From NCBI GenBank assembly GCA_019285715.1, contig CP079108.1, positions 806,001 through 870,000 of the forward strand: a stretch of DNA of 64,000 nucleotides. Reading direction: 5' to 3'. A model generated the notes under the pieces. It ran no database searches, was not told the DNA's origin, and saw nothing but the letters and a program-made list of their open reading frames with translations. Each line of letters opens with the position of its first letter. Position 1 is the stretch's first letter. Shown here piece after piece: positions 51,038-60,389 of this stretch. Both the position numbers and the translations under genes were made by a program. The DNA is from Sphingosinicellaceae bacterium. GTDB lineage: Bacteria > Pseudomonadota > Alphaproteobacteria > Sphingomonadales > Sphingomonadaceae.

Positions 51038-51955
51038 GTGAACATCTACCTCCCCATCGCCGAGATGTCGGTCAACTGGCTGGTCATCGTCGGGTTGGGC
51101 GCGGCAGTGGGTTTCCTGTCGGGAATGTTCGGGGTCGGTGGCGGCTTCCTGACGACGCCGCTGCTGATCTTCTACGGCATTCCGCCCGCCATCGCGGTGG
51201 CGTCGTCGGCCACCCAGATAACGGGCGCGAGCGTCTCGGGGGCCCTCGCTTACTGGAAGCGAGGCGGCGTCGACCTGAAGATGGGTCTGGTGCTGACCGC
51301 GGGCGGCATCATCGGGGCGGGGCTCGGCGCGGTCGTGCTGACACTTCTCAAGGCCTTGGGCCAGATCGACGTCGTGATCAACGTCACCTATGTCGTGCTG
51401 CTCGGCACGGTCGGCGGTTTGATGCTGAAGGAGGCGATCGGTGCCGTGCGGAAGGCCGCATCCGGCACCGCGGGCCGTGGGCGGCTCCATCCGCATCATC
51501 CGTGGATAGCGGCGTTGCCGTGGAAGACGCGGTTCTACAAATCCGGCCTGTATATCTCACCGCTCGCACCACTCGGACTCGGTATCTTCGTCGGTATCCT
51601 GACCGTCGGTCTCGGCATCGGTGGCGGCTTCATCCTCGTGCCGGCGATGATCTTCCTGCTCGGCATGTCGACCAACATGGTCATCGGCACGAGCCTGTTC
51701 AACATCATCTTCGTCACGGCGGCGGCGACCTTGCTCAATTCGGTCGAGGCTGAGACGGTCGATATCGTGCTGGCCATGCTGCTGCTGGTCGGCGGTGTCG
51801 TTGGCGCGCAGTTCGGGGTGCGTGCCGCGCAAAAGCTGCCGCCGGAGCGCCTCCGGCTGTTCCTGGCGCTGATCGTCCTGGGGGTCGCGATCCGCCTCGC
51901 CATCGGCCTGACGTGGCGGCCTGCAGAGCTGTTCACTGTCTATGGGGCATCGTGA
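51038..51955 (+). CDS. TauE/SafE-family sulfite/sulfonate exporter
   Basis: 305 residues from a GTG at 51038; an upstream reading to 50597 is spurious. About eight helices; the repeated GFLSGMFGVGGGFLTTPLLI and GLGIGGGFILVPAMIF motifs are the family signature. Probably exports a sulfur anion. Overlaps the TIGR02186 gene by four bases, a pairing seen in other Alphaproteobacteria. Confidence 0.9.
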   Translation: MNIYLPIAEMSVNWLVIVGLGAAVGFLSGMFGVGGGFLTTPLLIFYGIPPAIAVASSATQITGASVSGALAYWKRGGVDLKMGLVLTAGGIIGAGLGAVVLTLLKALGQIDVVINVTYVVLLGTVGGLMLKEAIGAVRKAASGTAGRGRLHPHHPWIAALPWKTRFYKSGLYISPLAPLGLGIFVGILTVGLGIGGGFILVPAMIFLLGMSTNMVIGTSLFNIIFVTAAATLLNSVEAETVDIVLAMLLLVGGVVGAQFGVRAAQKLPPERLRLFLALIVLGVAIRLAIGLTWRPAELFTVYGAS

Positions 51956-52710
51956 AGCGCATCCTGGCGCTTTTGGTCGTGTGGACCGTGCTCGGCGGAG
52001 CCGCGCCGATCCGGCTGATCACCGACATCAGCCAGCGCCGCATCGACATCATCTACACCTTCCGAGGCGCCGAACTGCTGGTGTTTGGTGCGATCCAGTA
52101 TCCGCGCGGCTCGGTGCCCGACGAGCCCCCGGGCCTCGCGATCATCGTCCGCGGGCCGCCTGTGCCGATCACCGTCCGCAAGAAGGCGCGGGTCGCCGGC
52201 ATCTGGATCAACACCGATTCGGTGCGCTTCGAAACCGCGCCGGGATTCTACGCCGTCGCTACGTCCGCGCCGATCGCCAAGCTCGTCGATGAGCGCACTG
52301 CGGCGATCTACGAGATCGGCGTTTCCAACCTCCAGCTCTCGCCCGCGAGCGGCGACAGCCCCCAGCAGACCAGCGCGTTCGAACAGGGGCTTATTGCGCT
52401 GCGCCGGAACAGCGGGCTGTACGCTGAGCACGAGGGCGACGTCGGCGTCACCCAGAACGTTCTCTACCGCGCCCGCATCGCGATCCCGAGCGCCGTACCG
52501 GTTGGCGACTATACCGCCGAGATCTTCCTGATCCGTCGCGGCAAGGTGATCGCCCACTCCACGACGCCGATCAGCATCGACAAGTCGGGATTCGAGCGCT
52601 GGGTCTTCCTGTTCTCGCGGTCGTACAGCCTGTTGTACGGGCTCGTCGCGGTCGGCGCGGCGCTGCTGCTCGGCTGGTTGTCGGGGCTGGTTGTGCGGAC
52701 GCGGCGGTAG
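51952..52710 (+). CDS. TIGR02186-family membrane-anchored protein
   Basis: 252 residues from a GTG at 51952. A signal sequence (VKRILALLVVWTVLGGAAPI), a periplasmic beta-rich domain with 'LITDISQRRIDIIYTFRGAELLVFG', and a C-terminal helix 'LYGLVAVGAALLLGWLSGLVV'. The family accompanies TauE exporters; function unknown. Coupled by overlap to the exporter. Confidence 0.88.
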   Translation: MKRILALLVVWTVLGGAAPIRLITDISQRRIDIIYTFRGAELLVFGAIQYPRGSVPDEPPGLAIIVRGPPVPITVRKKARVAGIWINTDSVRFETAPGFYAVATSAPIAKLVDERTAAIYEIGVSNLQLSPASGDSPQQTSAFEQGLIALRRNSGLYAEHEGDVGVTQNVLYRARIAIPSAVPVGDYTAEIFLIRRGKVIAHSTTPISIDKSGFERWVFLFSRSYSLLYGLVAVGAALLLGWLSGLVVRTRR

Positions 52711-52716
52711 CTGAAT

Positions 52717-52814
52717 TTTGTCATTCCGGCGAAGGCCGGAACCCAGTTGCCCCCAGAACTCGGTCGGTTGAGCTTGCGACGCAACTAGGTTCCGGCCTTC
52801 GCCGGAATGACAAA
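52717..52814. repeat. Long inverted repeat, REP/MITE-like
   Basis: Perfect 27-base arms (52717-52743 and 52788-52814) that begin TTTGTCATTCCGGCGAAGGC, with a 44-base core. The pairing continues inward as AGTTGC/GCAACT (52745-52750, 52781-52786). It lies between convergent TIGR02186 and kup genes, so it could act as a bidirectional terminator as well. Similar GTCATTCCGGCGAAGGCCGG palindromes are common dispersed repeats in Alphaproteobacteria; the copy number here is one. Confidence 0.75.
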
Positions 52815-52835
52815 TCGCGCGTGGCTTCCGCCGCG

Positions 52836-54755
52836 CTAGATCTCGACCTGAGACCCCAGCTCGACGACCCGATTGGTCGGCAGCTTGAAGAACTCCATCG
52901 CGGTTTCCGCATTTCGCAGCATCCACGCGAACAGCTTCTCGCGCCAGATCGCCATCCCCGGCCGGTCGCTGGCGAGCAGCGTCTGGCGTGCCAGGAAGAA
53001 GCTGGTGTCCATCATCTTGAGCTTGGGGCCGCAGTTCTCGACGGTCTTGAGCACCGCGGGCACGTCGAGCTCCTGCATGAAGCCGTAGCGGATGATGATG
53101 CGATAGAAGTCCGACCCCAGGTCGCGGACCTCGAGCCGGTCCTCGTCGTCGACATAAGGCACCTCGTCGATCAGCACGGTCAGGATCATGATGCGCTCGT
53201 GCAGCACCTTGTTGTGCTTGAGGTTGTGCAGCAGCGCGTGCGGCACGCCGACCGCCGAGCTGGTCATGAATACCGCGGTGCCCGGTACGCGGGTCGCAGC
53301 GGTGGCGGCGGACTTGATGAACACCTCGATCGGCATGGCGCTCTCGCGTAGCCTGAGCATCATCAGGTGGCGGCCCTTGGCCCAGGTCGTCAGGAAGGTG
53401 AAGACGATCGCCCCGACCAGCAGCGGGAACCACCCGCCATCGGGGATCTTCGTCAGGTTCGAGCTGAAATACGCGAGGTCGATGATCAGGAAGATGCCGA
53501 TCGTCACGAACGTCAGCGGCCGGCTCCACTTCCAGACACGGTAGACGAGCACCGACATCATGCAGGTGGTGATGAACATCGTGCCGGTCACCGCGATGCC
53601 GTAGGCGGAGGCGAGGTTGCCCGAGTTCTTGAAGGTCACCACGATCAGGATGACCATGCCGAGCAGCACCCAGTTGACCAGCGGGATATAGATCTGCCCG
53701 GCGGCGCTGGCGGAGGTGTGGTTGATCTTGAGGCGCGGCAGGAAGCCGAGCTGGACCGCCTGCTGGGTCACCGAATAGGCACCCGAGATGACCGCCTGGC
53801 TGGCGATGACGGTGGCCATCGTCGCGAGGATAACCAGCGGCAGCCGGGCCCAGTCGGGGGCCATCAGGAAGAACGGGTTCTGCACGGTCTCGGGGTTGGC
53901 GAGGAGTAGCGCGCTCTGGCCGAAATAGTTGAGCAGCAGCGCCGGCAGCACGAAGAACAGCCAGCTCCGCTGGATCGGCTTGCGACCAAAATGGCCCATG
54001 TCGGCGTAGAGCGCCTCGGCGCCGGTCACCGACAGCACCACCGAACCCAGCGCCAGGAAGCCGAGCCTCGGGTCGTTCTCGAAGAAGCGGAACGCCCAAT
54101 AGGGGTTCAGCGCCGCCAGGATCTCGGGGCGGCTGGCGAGCGTGATGGCGCCCATTACCGCGATGACGATGAAATAGACGACCATGATCGGCGCGAACAA
54201 CGCCCCGACCTTGGCCGAGCCGCGGGCCTGCAGCAGGAACAGCCCGATCAGGATGGCGATCGAGATCGGCAGCACCAGCGGCGCGAGGCTGGCCTGCACG
54301 ACGATAAGCCCCTCGACCGCCGACAGCACCGAGATCGCGGGCGTGATGATGCAGTCGCCGTAGAACAGGGCCGTCGCGAGCACGCCGAGCAGCACCAGGC
54401 CGCGCGACCAGCTCGACCCCGGCGTCATCCGATTGATCAGCGCCAGCAGCGCGAGCGAGCCGCCCTCGCCGCGGTTGTCGGCGCGCAGGATCAGCAGGAT
54501 GTACTTGATCGTGACGATGATGGTCATCGTCCAGAAGATCAGCGACATGACCCCGAAGATGTGCAGCCGGTCGACGGTCAGCGGGTGATGCCCGACGAAG
54601 GTCTCCTTCAGCGCGTACAGCGGGCTGGTGCCGATATCGCCGAAGACCACGCCAATCGCCCCGAGCGCGAGCTTCTGCATGCTCTGCGGGGCGTGATGCC
54701 CGGCGCTCTCGCGTGCGGCGGGCGGGGTCGCGGGTAAAGCTGTCGCTGAGGTCAT
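52836..54755 (-). CDS. kup: Kup/Trk-type potassium transporter
   Basis: 639 residues from ATG at 54755; the frame to 54878 adds nothing conserved. [20 protein letters not shown] is the hallmark KUP start; '[16 protein letters not shown]', '[18 protein letters not shown]' and '[14 protein letters not shown]' follow. Twelve hydrophobic helices then a cytosolic C-terminus (about 440-639). Imports K+ with H+. Confidence 0.95.
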   Translation of the reverse strand: MTSATALPATPPAARESAGHHAPQSMQKLALGAIGVVFGDIGTSPLYALKETFVGHHPLTVDRLHIFGVMSLIFWTMTIIVTIKYILLILRADNRGEGGSLALLALINRMTPGSSWSRGLVLLGVLATALFYGDCIITPAISVLSAVEGLIVVQASLAPLVLPISIAILIGLFLLQARGSAKVGALFAPIMVVYFIVIAVMGAITLASRPEILAALNPYWAFRFFENDPRLGFLALGSVVLSVTGAEALYADMGHFGRKPIQRSWLFFVLPALLLNYFGQSALLLANPETVQNPFFLMAPDWARLPLVILATMATVIASQAVISGAYSVTQQAVQLGFLPRLKINHTSASAAGQIYIPLVNWVLLGMVILIVVTFKNSGNLASAYGIAVTGTMFITTCMMSVLVYRVWKWSRPLTFVTIGIFLIIDLAYFSSNLTKIPDGGWFPLLVGAIVFTFLTTWAKGRHLMMLRLRESAMPIEVFIKSAATAATRVPGTAVFMTSSAVGVPHALLHNLKHNKVLHERIMILTVLIDEVPYVDDEDRLEVRDLGSDFYRIIIRYGFMQELDVPAVLKTVENCGPKLKMMDTSFFLARQTLLASDRPGMAIWREKLFAWMLRNAETAMEFFKLPTNRVVELGSQVEI

Positions 54756-54983
54756 CGTCGCAGCAACGAACGCGGCGTGCGCGCGGGTGCGCTGGGTACG
54801 TCGACGATCACGATAACATGGTCCATGGCCCCGGACGCGAAGGCGCGAGCGGTTAGCACCAGCCCGGGAGCATGGCAACGACCGGGGCGTCGCAGCCTGA
54901 TCGGTGGCGCGACCTTAGCAACGACGCGACAGCGCCGCAGCCCGACGCTATAGCCGCCCCATCCTGAAACGCGGAGCCTAGCC

Positions 54984-56081
54984 ATGCACGTCGGTGTCCC
55001 AAAAGAGATCAAGATTCACGAGTACCGGGTCGGTCTGACGCCGTCGTCGGTCGCCGAGCTGACCCACGCCGGCAATCCGGTCACGGTCGAGACCGGCGCC
55101 GGCCTCGGCATCGACTTCACCGATGCGGACTACATCGCCGCAGGTGCGCAAATCGCCGGCACCGCCGCCGAGGTGTTCAAGACCGCCGACCTGATCATCA
55201 AGGTCAAGGAGCCGCAGCTCCACGAATGCGCGATGCTGCGCGCCGAGCAGACCCTGTTCACCTACCTGCACCTCGCTGCCGACAAGCCGCAGGCGGAAGC
55301 GCTGATGCACAGCCACGCGACCTGCATCGCCTACGAAACCGTCACCGAGCGCGCCGGCGGCCTGCCGCTGCTGCGCCCGATGTCGGAGGTTGCCGGCCGG
55401 ATGTCGGTGCAGGTCGGTGCGCATTATCTCGAGAAGGAGCAGGGCGGCCGCGGCATCCTCCTCGGCGGCGTGCCGGGAGTGGCCCCGGCGCGAGTCGCGA
55501 TCCTCGGTGGCGGCGTCTCGGGCATCAACGCCGCGCAGATGGCGGTCGGGCTCCGCGCCGACGTGACCATCTACGACATCTCGACCAGCCGCCTCGCCGA
55601 GATCGACGAGATGTTCGAGGGCCGGGTCAAGACCGTCTATTCGTCGAAGGCCGCGATCACCGCGATGCTCGAGGGCGCGCATGTCGTCATCGGCGCGGTG
55701 CTGATCCCGGGCGCGGCCGCCCCCAAGCTGATCACCCGCGACATGCTCAAGCTGATGAAGCGCGGCAGCGTCCTCGTCGACATCGCCATCGACCAGGGCG
55801 GCTGCTTCGAGACCTCGCGCCCGACCACCCATCAGGACCCGGTCTACGTCGTCGACGGCATCATCCATTATTGCGTCGCCAACATGCCGGGCGCGGTGGC
55901 GCGGACGTCGGCGTTTGCGCTCAACAACGCGACGCTGCCGTTCGTGCTGCGGCTGGCCAAGCTCGGGCCGCAGGCGGCGATGGCGGCGGACCCGCACCTT
56001 GCGGCCGGGCTCAACGTCGCGGGCGGCAAGATCCGTCATGCGGCGGTGGCGGAGGCGCTTGGACTGGAGTTCGTGGCCTAG
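54984..56081 (+). CDS. ald: Alanine dehydrogenase
   Basis: 365 residues. [20 protein letters not shown] is the family start with the substrate Arg; '[11 protein letters not shown]' contains the catalytic Lys and 'FTYLHLAAD' the active-site His region; '[20 protein letters not shown]' is the NAD site and '[21 protein letters not shown]' a signature. Interconverts alanine and pyruvate. Followed by a perfect hairpin. Confidence 0.96.
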   Translation: MHVGVPKEIKIHEYRVGLTPSSVAELTHAGNPVTVETGAGLGIDFTDADYIAAGAQIAGTAAEVFKTADLIIKVKEPQLHECAMLRAEQTLFTYLHLAADKPQAEALMHSHATCIAYETVTERAGGLPLLRPMSEVAGRMSVQVGAHYLEKEQGGRGILLGGVPGVAPARVAILGGGVSGINAAQMAVGLRADVTIYDISTSRLAEIDEMFEGRVKTVYSSKAAITAMLEGAHVVIGAVLIPGAAAPKLITRDMLKLMKRGSVLVDIAIDQGGCFETSRPTTHQDPVYVVDGIIHYCVANMPGAVARTSAFALNNATLPFVLRLAKLGPQAAMAADPHLAAGLNVAGGKIRHAAVAEALGLEFVA

Positions 56082-56096
56082 CGCACTCTCCAAGCC

Positions 56097-56126
56097 GCGT
56101 CATGCTGGCGTTCGCCAGCATGACGC
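56097..56126. terminator. Perfect 14-bp hairpin between convergent genes
   Basis: GCGTCATGCTGGCG pairs perfectly with CGCCAGCATGACGC around TT. It lies 15 bases after ald and 15 bases before the end of the leftward membrane protein gene. It may be a bidirectional terminator or a REP-like palindrome; a T-run is lacking. Confidence 0.6.
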
Positions 56127-56141
56127 CCCGACGTTTCGCGC

Positions 56142-56498
56142 TCAGATCAACCGGTCCCACTTGAACAGCAGCACGAACGTCGTCGCGGCGATGGCAGCAA
56201 ACAGGTGGAGGCCGAACACCACGATCGACATCGCGGCCGTGAAGCGCCAGCCGCGATAAGCCGCCGCCGCCAGACCGAGGGCCGTTAGCTCGGCGGCGGC
56301 GAAGGCCAACATCTGCCAGTCGGGGCCGACGAAGATGTAGCGCAAGCGCGTCGCTAGGTAGGCGAGCGACACGGCGGCGACGAGCACGTTGAGGATCAGT
56401 AGCGGCGTGATTCGTCGGGTGGCGACGAGGACGACGAGCACGGCGATGTGCGCTACAAGGGTGAGCACCACAAGGATGATGAATTCGCGATTGGTCAC
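56142..56498 (-). CDS. Small four-helix membrane protein of unknown function
   Basis: 118 residues. Four hydrophobic segments (about 6-26, 31-51, 62-82 and 88-111) separated by short charged loops ([22 protein letters not shown]). No recognised family motif. The ATG overlaps no neighbour; its divergent partner is the DJ-1-like gene. Confidence 0.65.
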   Translation of the reverse strand: MTNREFIILVVLTLVAHIAVLVVLVATRRITPLLILNVLVAAVSLAYLATRLRYIFVGPDWQMLAFAAAELTALGLAAAAYRGWRFTAAMSIVVFGLHLFAAIAATTFVLLFKWDRLI

Positions 56499-56566
56499 CG
56501 CAACGACTTAGCATATCGAGCCGTGAACACCGGCGGCCGAAAGTCGGCAGCACCAGGGGACGCTTC

Positions 56567-57217
56567 ATGGCCTACCGCATCGGCTTCCTGCTTTATCCCG
56601 ACCTCACCCAGCTCGACATGACCGGCCCGGCGCAGGTGCTCCACCGGATGCCCGGCGCCGAGCTGCACTATGTCTGGAAGGACCTTGCGCCGGTGCCGAG
56701 CGATTGCGGTCTGGCGCTGGTGCCGACGAGGACGCTCGCCGACTGCCCGCCGCTCGACATGATCTGCGTGCCCGGCGGCTTCGGCTGCTATGCGGTGATG
56801 GCGGACGCGGTGGTGCTCGACTGGCTGCGCGCGCAGGCGGCGACGGCGAAGCTTGTCACCAGCGTCTGCACCGGCTCGCTGATCCTTGCTGCGGCGGGCC
56901 TGCTCGATAGCTACCGCGCCGGATGCCACTGGTCGTCGGGCGACCTGCTGGCAAGCTACGGCGCGACCTACGTGGCCGAGCGCACCGTCATCGACCGCAA
57001 CCGCATAACCTCGGGCGGGGTTACGTCAGGCATCGACTTCGCCTTTCGGATCATCGAGCAGCTCCACGGCCGCGACGTTGCGGAAGCTATCCAGCTCGCG
57101 CTCGAGTACGATCCGGAACCGCTCGGCGGCGGCACTCCCGCCACCGCGCGGCCCGAGATTTTGGCGCGAGTGCAGGCGGTCTACGCCAAGCGCCGCGCGG
57201 CTCAGGCAGCCGCCTGA
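56567..57217 (+). CDS. DJ-1/PfpI protein, isonitrile hydratase-like
   Basis: 216 residues. IGFLLYPDLTQLDMTGPAQVL is the characteristic start of cyclohexyl-isocyanide hydratases; the nucleophile elbow VTSVCTGSLIL places Cys101, and 'GCHWSSGDLL' and ITSGGVTSGIDFA complete the site. Hydration of isonitriles is known for the closest characterised enzymes; many relatives have other or unknown activity. Followed by a rho-independent terminator. Confidence 0.88.
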   Translation: MAYRIGFLLYPDLTQLDMTGPAQVLHRMPGAELHYVWKDLAPVPSDCGLALVPTRTLADCPPLDMICVPGGFGCYAVMADAVVLDWLRAQAATAKLVTSVCTGSLILAAAGLLDSYRAGCHWSSGDLLASYGATYVAERTVIDRNRITSGGVTSGIDFAFRIIEQLHGRDVAEAIQLALEYDPEPLGGGTPATARPEILARVQAVYAKRRAAQAAA

Positions 57218-57225
57218 AACGCAAA

Positions 57226-57257
57226 AGGCCCGAACCCGATCGCTCGGGGTCGGGCCT
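57226..57257 (+). terminator. Rho-independent-like hairpin after DJ-1 gene
   Basis: AGGCCCGA pairs with TCGGGCCT (8 bp) and CCC/GGG extend it inward; an A-run stands just before the stem, so it may work for the convergent gene on the other strand as well. Confidence 0.65.
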
Positions 57258-57274
57258 CCGACGGATAGGCTAGA

Positions 57275-57598
57275 TCAGAGGATCTTCTTCGGGCGGCCGC
57301 GGTGGCCGTTTGCCTTCATGCGGTCGATCTTGTGCGCCAGACGGTCCTGCCGAGCATGGATGATGTTCTTGTCGCGCTGCGAGTAACGACCGTCGCGGGT
57401 CAGGGAAGCCTTCTGGGCAGCGATCGCGCGGACTTCGGCACGCAGGCTGCGGGCCTCGCGATGGGTCAGCTTGCCGCTGCGGACACCGGCGTCGATGTTG
57501 CGCTCCTGGTTGAGCTGGCGAGCGTTCACCAGCGCGGCGGCGGGCATGGCCGTCGCGACGGTGGCGACTGCGGCGATGGCGATCAGAATTCGATTCAT
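57275..57598 (-). CDS. Small secreted basic protein
   Basis: 107 residues from ATG at 57598, preceded by GGAGACG. Signal peptide MNRILIAIAAVATVATAMPA; mature part begins near AALVN. The rest is a basic helical repeat-like region ('QLNQERNIDAGVRSGKLTHREARSLRAEVRAI', shown in part as GKLTHREARSLR, and 'HARQDRLAHKIDRMKAN'). 'RNIDxGxRSGxLTxxEAxxLRxE' repeats occur in periplasmic stress proteins of Alphaproteobacteria, but the role is unknown. Confidence 0.8.
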   Translation of the reverse strand: MNRILIAIAAVATVATAMPAAALVNARQLNQERNIDAGVRSGKLTHREARSLRAEVRAIAAQKASLTRDGRYSQRDKNIIHARQDRLAHKIDRMKANGHRGRPKKIL

Positions 57599-57656
57599 TG
57601 TTACGTCTCCGTTGGGGTACCGGCCCTCCCAACACCCCACTGCGACAAAGGGTCCG

Positions 57657-59054
57657 TCACGCGAGCGCGGCGACCCGTTCCCGGATTGCCTGCAGGTCGG
57701 CGACGAAGCGTTCGAATTCGGCTTCGGCCTGGGTTCGGTCCTCGATCCGCAGCAGGAAGCTCGGGTGGACGGTGATCCACAATTCGGACCCATCGGGTAG
57801 GGGCAAGGGCCGGCCCCGCTCCTTCGAAATCGTCACGGTCTTGCCCGTCAGCGAGCGCGCCGCGGTCGCCCCGAGCGCCACCGTTACCGCCGGCTTGATC
57901 GCTAAGCGCTCGTTGTCGACCCACCAGCGGCAGGCATCGATCTCGGCGGTGCCGGGCTTCGCGTGAATTCGCCGCTTGCCGCGCGGCTCAAACTTGAAGT
58001 GCTTGACCGCATTGGTGACATAGGTGCTGCTCCGCTCGATGCCCGCCGCTGCCAGCGCCCGGTCGAAGACCTGCCCCGCCGGGCCGATGAAGGGCCTGCC
58101 CGCCAAATCCTCCTGATCACCCGGCTGCTCCCCGACGAACATCAGGCGTGCGTCGGCTGGTCCCTCTCCGAATACCGTCTGGGTGGCCGGGCCGTAGAGC
58201 GCGCAGCGGGTACAGACGGCGGCCTCGGCGCGCAGCTCGGCAATCGCACCGGCAGGAGCGGCGTCCCGTGACGGCGTCGCGATCATCCCCCGCGTCCGCT
58301 CCGCCGCCCCAGCGATGAGGTCCGGGATCAGCGACGCCTCGGGCAGGTTCTTCCAGTATTTCTTCGGCATTTCCTTGGTCATCGCGTTCACCTTGAGCCG
58401 CGCCGGATTGAAGATGTGGGCATAATAGGTCTTCCACGTCGCCTCGATCGGGTCGCCGTCGGGGGCATCCGCCTTGACCGCGCCGGGGGTGAAGCTGAGC
58501 TCCTGAGTGTCCCAGTGGACGCACTGCTCGGGTGTCAGGATCGACCAGCGCATCTGGGCGAAGCGGCGGACGAAAAAGCCCGCGTTGAGCCGGACAATGT
58601 GGTGCTCGGGCTCGAACCACGCTGCAAAGCGCTCGTCGCCGTAGGGGAGGCCGGGATCCTCGACCTCGCGAAAGCGGACGAACGCGCGCATCTTGTGGAC
58701 GTCGCGACGGACGCCCTTGTCGAGCAGGTAGAGCCGGTTCACCAGCCGGTCGGCGGTGTCCTCGAGCAGCTTCGGGCGGGTCCGCAGTTGCGCCAGCGCG
58801 GCGTGGAGCAAGGCGAAGCGCTCCGGCTCGGCGTTGCACACCACGCGCCGCGCCATGTCGATGAACGCCTTCGGAACGCTGAAGCTCGGCGCCGTGGCGG
58901 GGGGCAGCGCGCTGTCGCCTCCGAGCAAATCGCCCGCCTCACCCGCGACGGTCCACGTCACCTGGCTCGGAGGCACGCTGCCAGCAACCAGAGCGCGGGC
59001 CGCGTCGCGCCAACCGTCGAAGTCGTCGGGGGCGGCAAGGGTGACGGTCGGCAC
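57657..59054 (-). CDS. udgX: UdgX uracil-DNA glycosylase with DUF4130 domain
   Basis: 465 residues from a GTG at 59054. N-terminal DUF4130 region (about 1-245, 'TADRLVNRLYLLDKGVRRDVHKMRAF', 'WKTYYAHIFNPARLKVNAM') is fused to a family-4-like UDG domain. UdgX features: GEQPGDQEDLAG, the insert KRRIH with His364 that forms a covalent adduct with uracil DNA, and HPSFLLR. CTRC provides two iron-sulfur ligands. The DNA-repair radical SAM gene sits 18 bases upstream; the two form an operon with a LexA-type box. Confidence 0.95.
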   Translation of the reverse strand: MPTVTLAAPDDFDGWRDAARALVAGSVPPSQVTWTVAGEAGDLLGGDSALPPATAPSFSVPKAFIDMARRVVCNAEPERFALLHAALAQLRTRPKLLEDTADRLVNRLYLLDKGVRRDVHKMRAFVRFREVEDPGLPYGDERFAAWFEPEHHIVRLNAGFFVRRFAQMRWSILTPEQCVHWDTQELSFTPGAVKADAPDGDPIEATWKTYYAHIFNPARLKVNAMTKEMPKKYWKNLPEASLIPDLIAGAAERTRGMIATPSRDAAPAGAIAELRAEAAVCTRCALYGPATQTVFGEGPADARLMFVGEQPGDQEDLAGRPFIGPAGQVFDRALAAAGIERSSTYVTNAVKHFKFEPRGKRRIHAKPGTAEIDACRWWVDNERLAIKPAVTVALGATAARSLTGKTVTISKERGRPLPLPDGSELWITVHPSFLLRIEDRTQAEAEFERFVADLQAIRERVAALA

Positions 59055-59072
59055 GAACCCTTCAGTGCTCGG

Positions 59073-60314
59073 TCAGCCGAACAGTTCCAGCTGCGATCGC
59101 TCCGCCTTGACCAGCCGCGGTCGCAGGTCGTCACGCTCGGCCAGCGCCACCGGACGCCAATCGGAGGCGATCAGGAAGGGCCGCAGCTTCTCGATCCCAC
59201 GCGTCAGCCGACCAATATCGGCGAGGCTCAGCCGCCGCTGCCGCCGCGCCCGCAGCACTGCGTTGACCGCCTTGACGCCGAGGCCCGGCACGCGGAGCAG
59301 GTGCTCGCGCGGGGCGAGGTTGACGTCCATCGGAAACTGCTCGCGGTGCTTCAGCGCCCACGCGGTCTTGGGGTCGATGTCGAGCGGCAGCATGCCGTCG
59401 TCGGTCGCGCCCTGAACCTCCGCGACCCCGAAGCCGTAGAAGCGCATCAGCCAATCGGCCTGGTACAGCCGATGCTCGCGCATCAATGGTGGCTGGACGA
59501 GCGGCAACACCGCGCTCGCGTCAGGGATCGGCGAAAACGCCGAGTAATAGACCCGCCGCAGCCCGAACTTGCCGTAAAGCGACGAGGCACTGGCGACGAC
59601 CGCGCTGTCGTCGGCGGCATCGGCCCCGACAATCATCTGTGTCGACTGGCCGGCGGGCGCGAACTTCGGCGCGCTGCGGTACTTGGCGCGCGCCTCCTTG
59701 TTCTCGGCGATGCCGGCCTTCAGCCCCGACATGGCGGTGCGGATGCGGACCGCGTCCTTTTCGGGGGCGAGCTTGCCGAGTCCCTCGACGGTCGGCAGTT
59801 CGACGTTGATCGACAGCCGGTCGGCGTACAGCGCGGCCTGATCGAGCAGCGCCGGGTCGGCGTCGGGGATCGACTTGAGGTGGATGTAGCCGCGGAAATC
59901 ATGGTCGAGGCGGAGTGTCCGCGCGACCCGGACCATCGCTTCCATCGTGTAGTTCGACGAGCCGATGATCCCCGACGACAGGAACAGGCCCTCGATATAA
60001 TTACGCTTGTAGAAGCTCAGCGTCAGCCGGACGACCTCGTCGACGGTGAACTTGGCCCGCCGGACGTTCGAGGAGCGGCGGTTGATGCAATAATGGCAGT
60101 CGAAGATGCAGCTGTTGGTCAGCAGGATCTTCAGCAGCGAGATGCAGCGCCCGTCGGGCGCATAACTGTGGCAGATGCCAGATCCCTCGGTCGAGCCGAG
60201 GCCCTTGCCGCCGACCGAGTTGCGCTTCGCCGTCCCCGACGATGCGCAACTGGCGTCGTATTTCGCTGCATCGGCGAGGATGGCGAGCTTCGCGCGGGTG
60301 TCGAGATGAGCCAC
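59073..60314 (-). CDS. Putative DNA modification/repair radical SAM protein
   Basis: 413 residues from a GTG at 60314. CIFDCHYC is the radical SAM CxxxCxxC in 'LLTNSCIFDCHYCINRR'; 'FLSSGIIGSSNYT' and 'NVELPTVEGLGKLAP' follow. The C-terminus (VPGLGVKAVNAVLRARR) is a helix-hairpin-helix DNA-binding element. This family pairs with UdgX; its reaction is not established. A GTTC-N7-GTTC box lies three bases before the start. Confidence 0.92.
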   Translation of the reverse strand: MAHLDTRAKLAILADAAKYDASCASSGTAKRNSVGGKGLGSTEGSGICHSYAPDGRCISLLKILLTNSCIFDCHYCINRRSSNVRRAKFTVDEVVRLTLSFYKRNYIEGLFLSSGIIGSSNYTMEAMVRVARTLRLDHDFRGYIHLKSIPDADPALLDQAALYADRLSINVELPTVEGLGKLAPEKDAVRIRTAMSGLKAGIAENKEARAKYRSAPKFAPAGQSTQMIVGADAADDSAVVASASSLYGKFGLRRVYYSAFSPIPDASAVLPLVQPPLMREHRLYQADWLMRFYGFGVAEVQGATDDGMLPLDIDPKTAWALKHREQFPMDVNLAPREHLLRVPGLGVKAVNAVLRARRQRRLSLADIGRLTRGIEKLRPFLIASDWRPVALAERDDLRPRLVKAERSQLELFG

Positions 60315-60316
60315 GC

Positions 60317-60331
60317 GTTCAGTTTATGTTC
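60317..60331 (-). promoter_or_regulatory. Probable LexA SOS box before radical SAM/udgX operon
   Basis: GTTCAGTTTATGTTC (written on the + strand) has the exact GTTC-N7-GTTC spacing of the lexA box. It lies three bases upstream of the GTG of the leftward operon, a position that would block transcription or very early elongation. The spacing match is seen; SOS control is inferred. Confidence 0.7.
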
Positions 60332-60389
60332 CACCACTGGGCGAGGCAAGTGGCGGAGTGTCGCGGTCGATCGTTAGCGCGGTCGGGGT

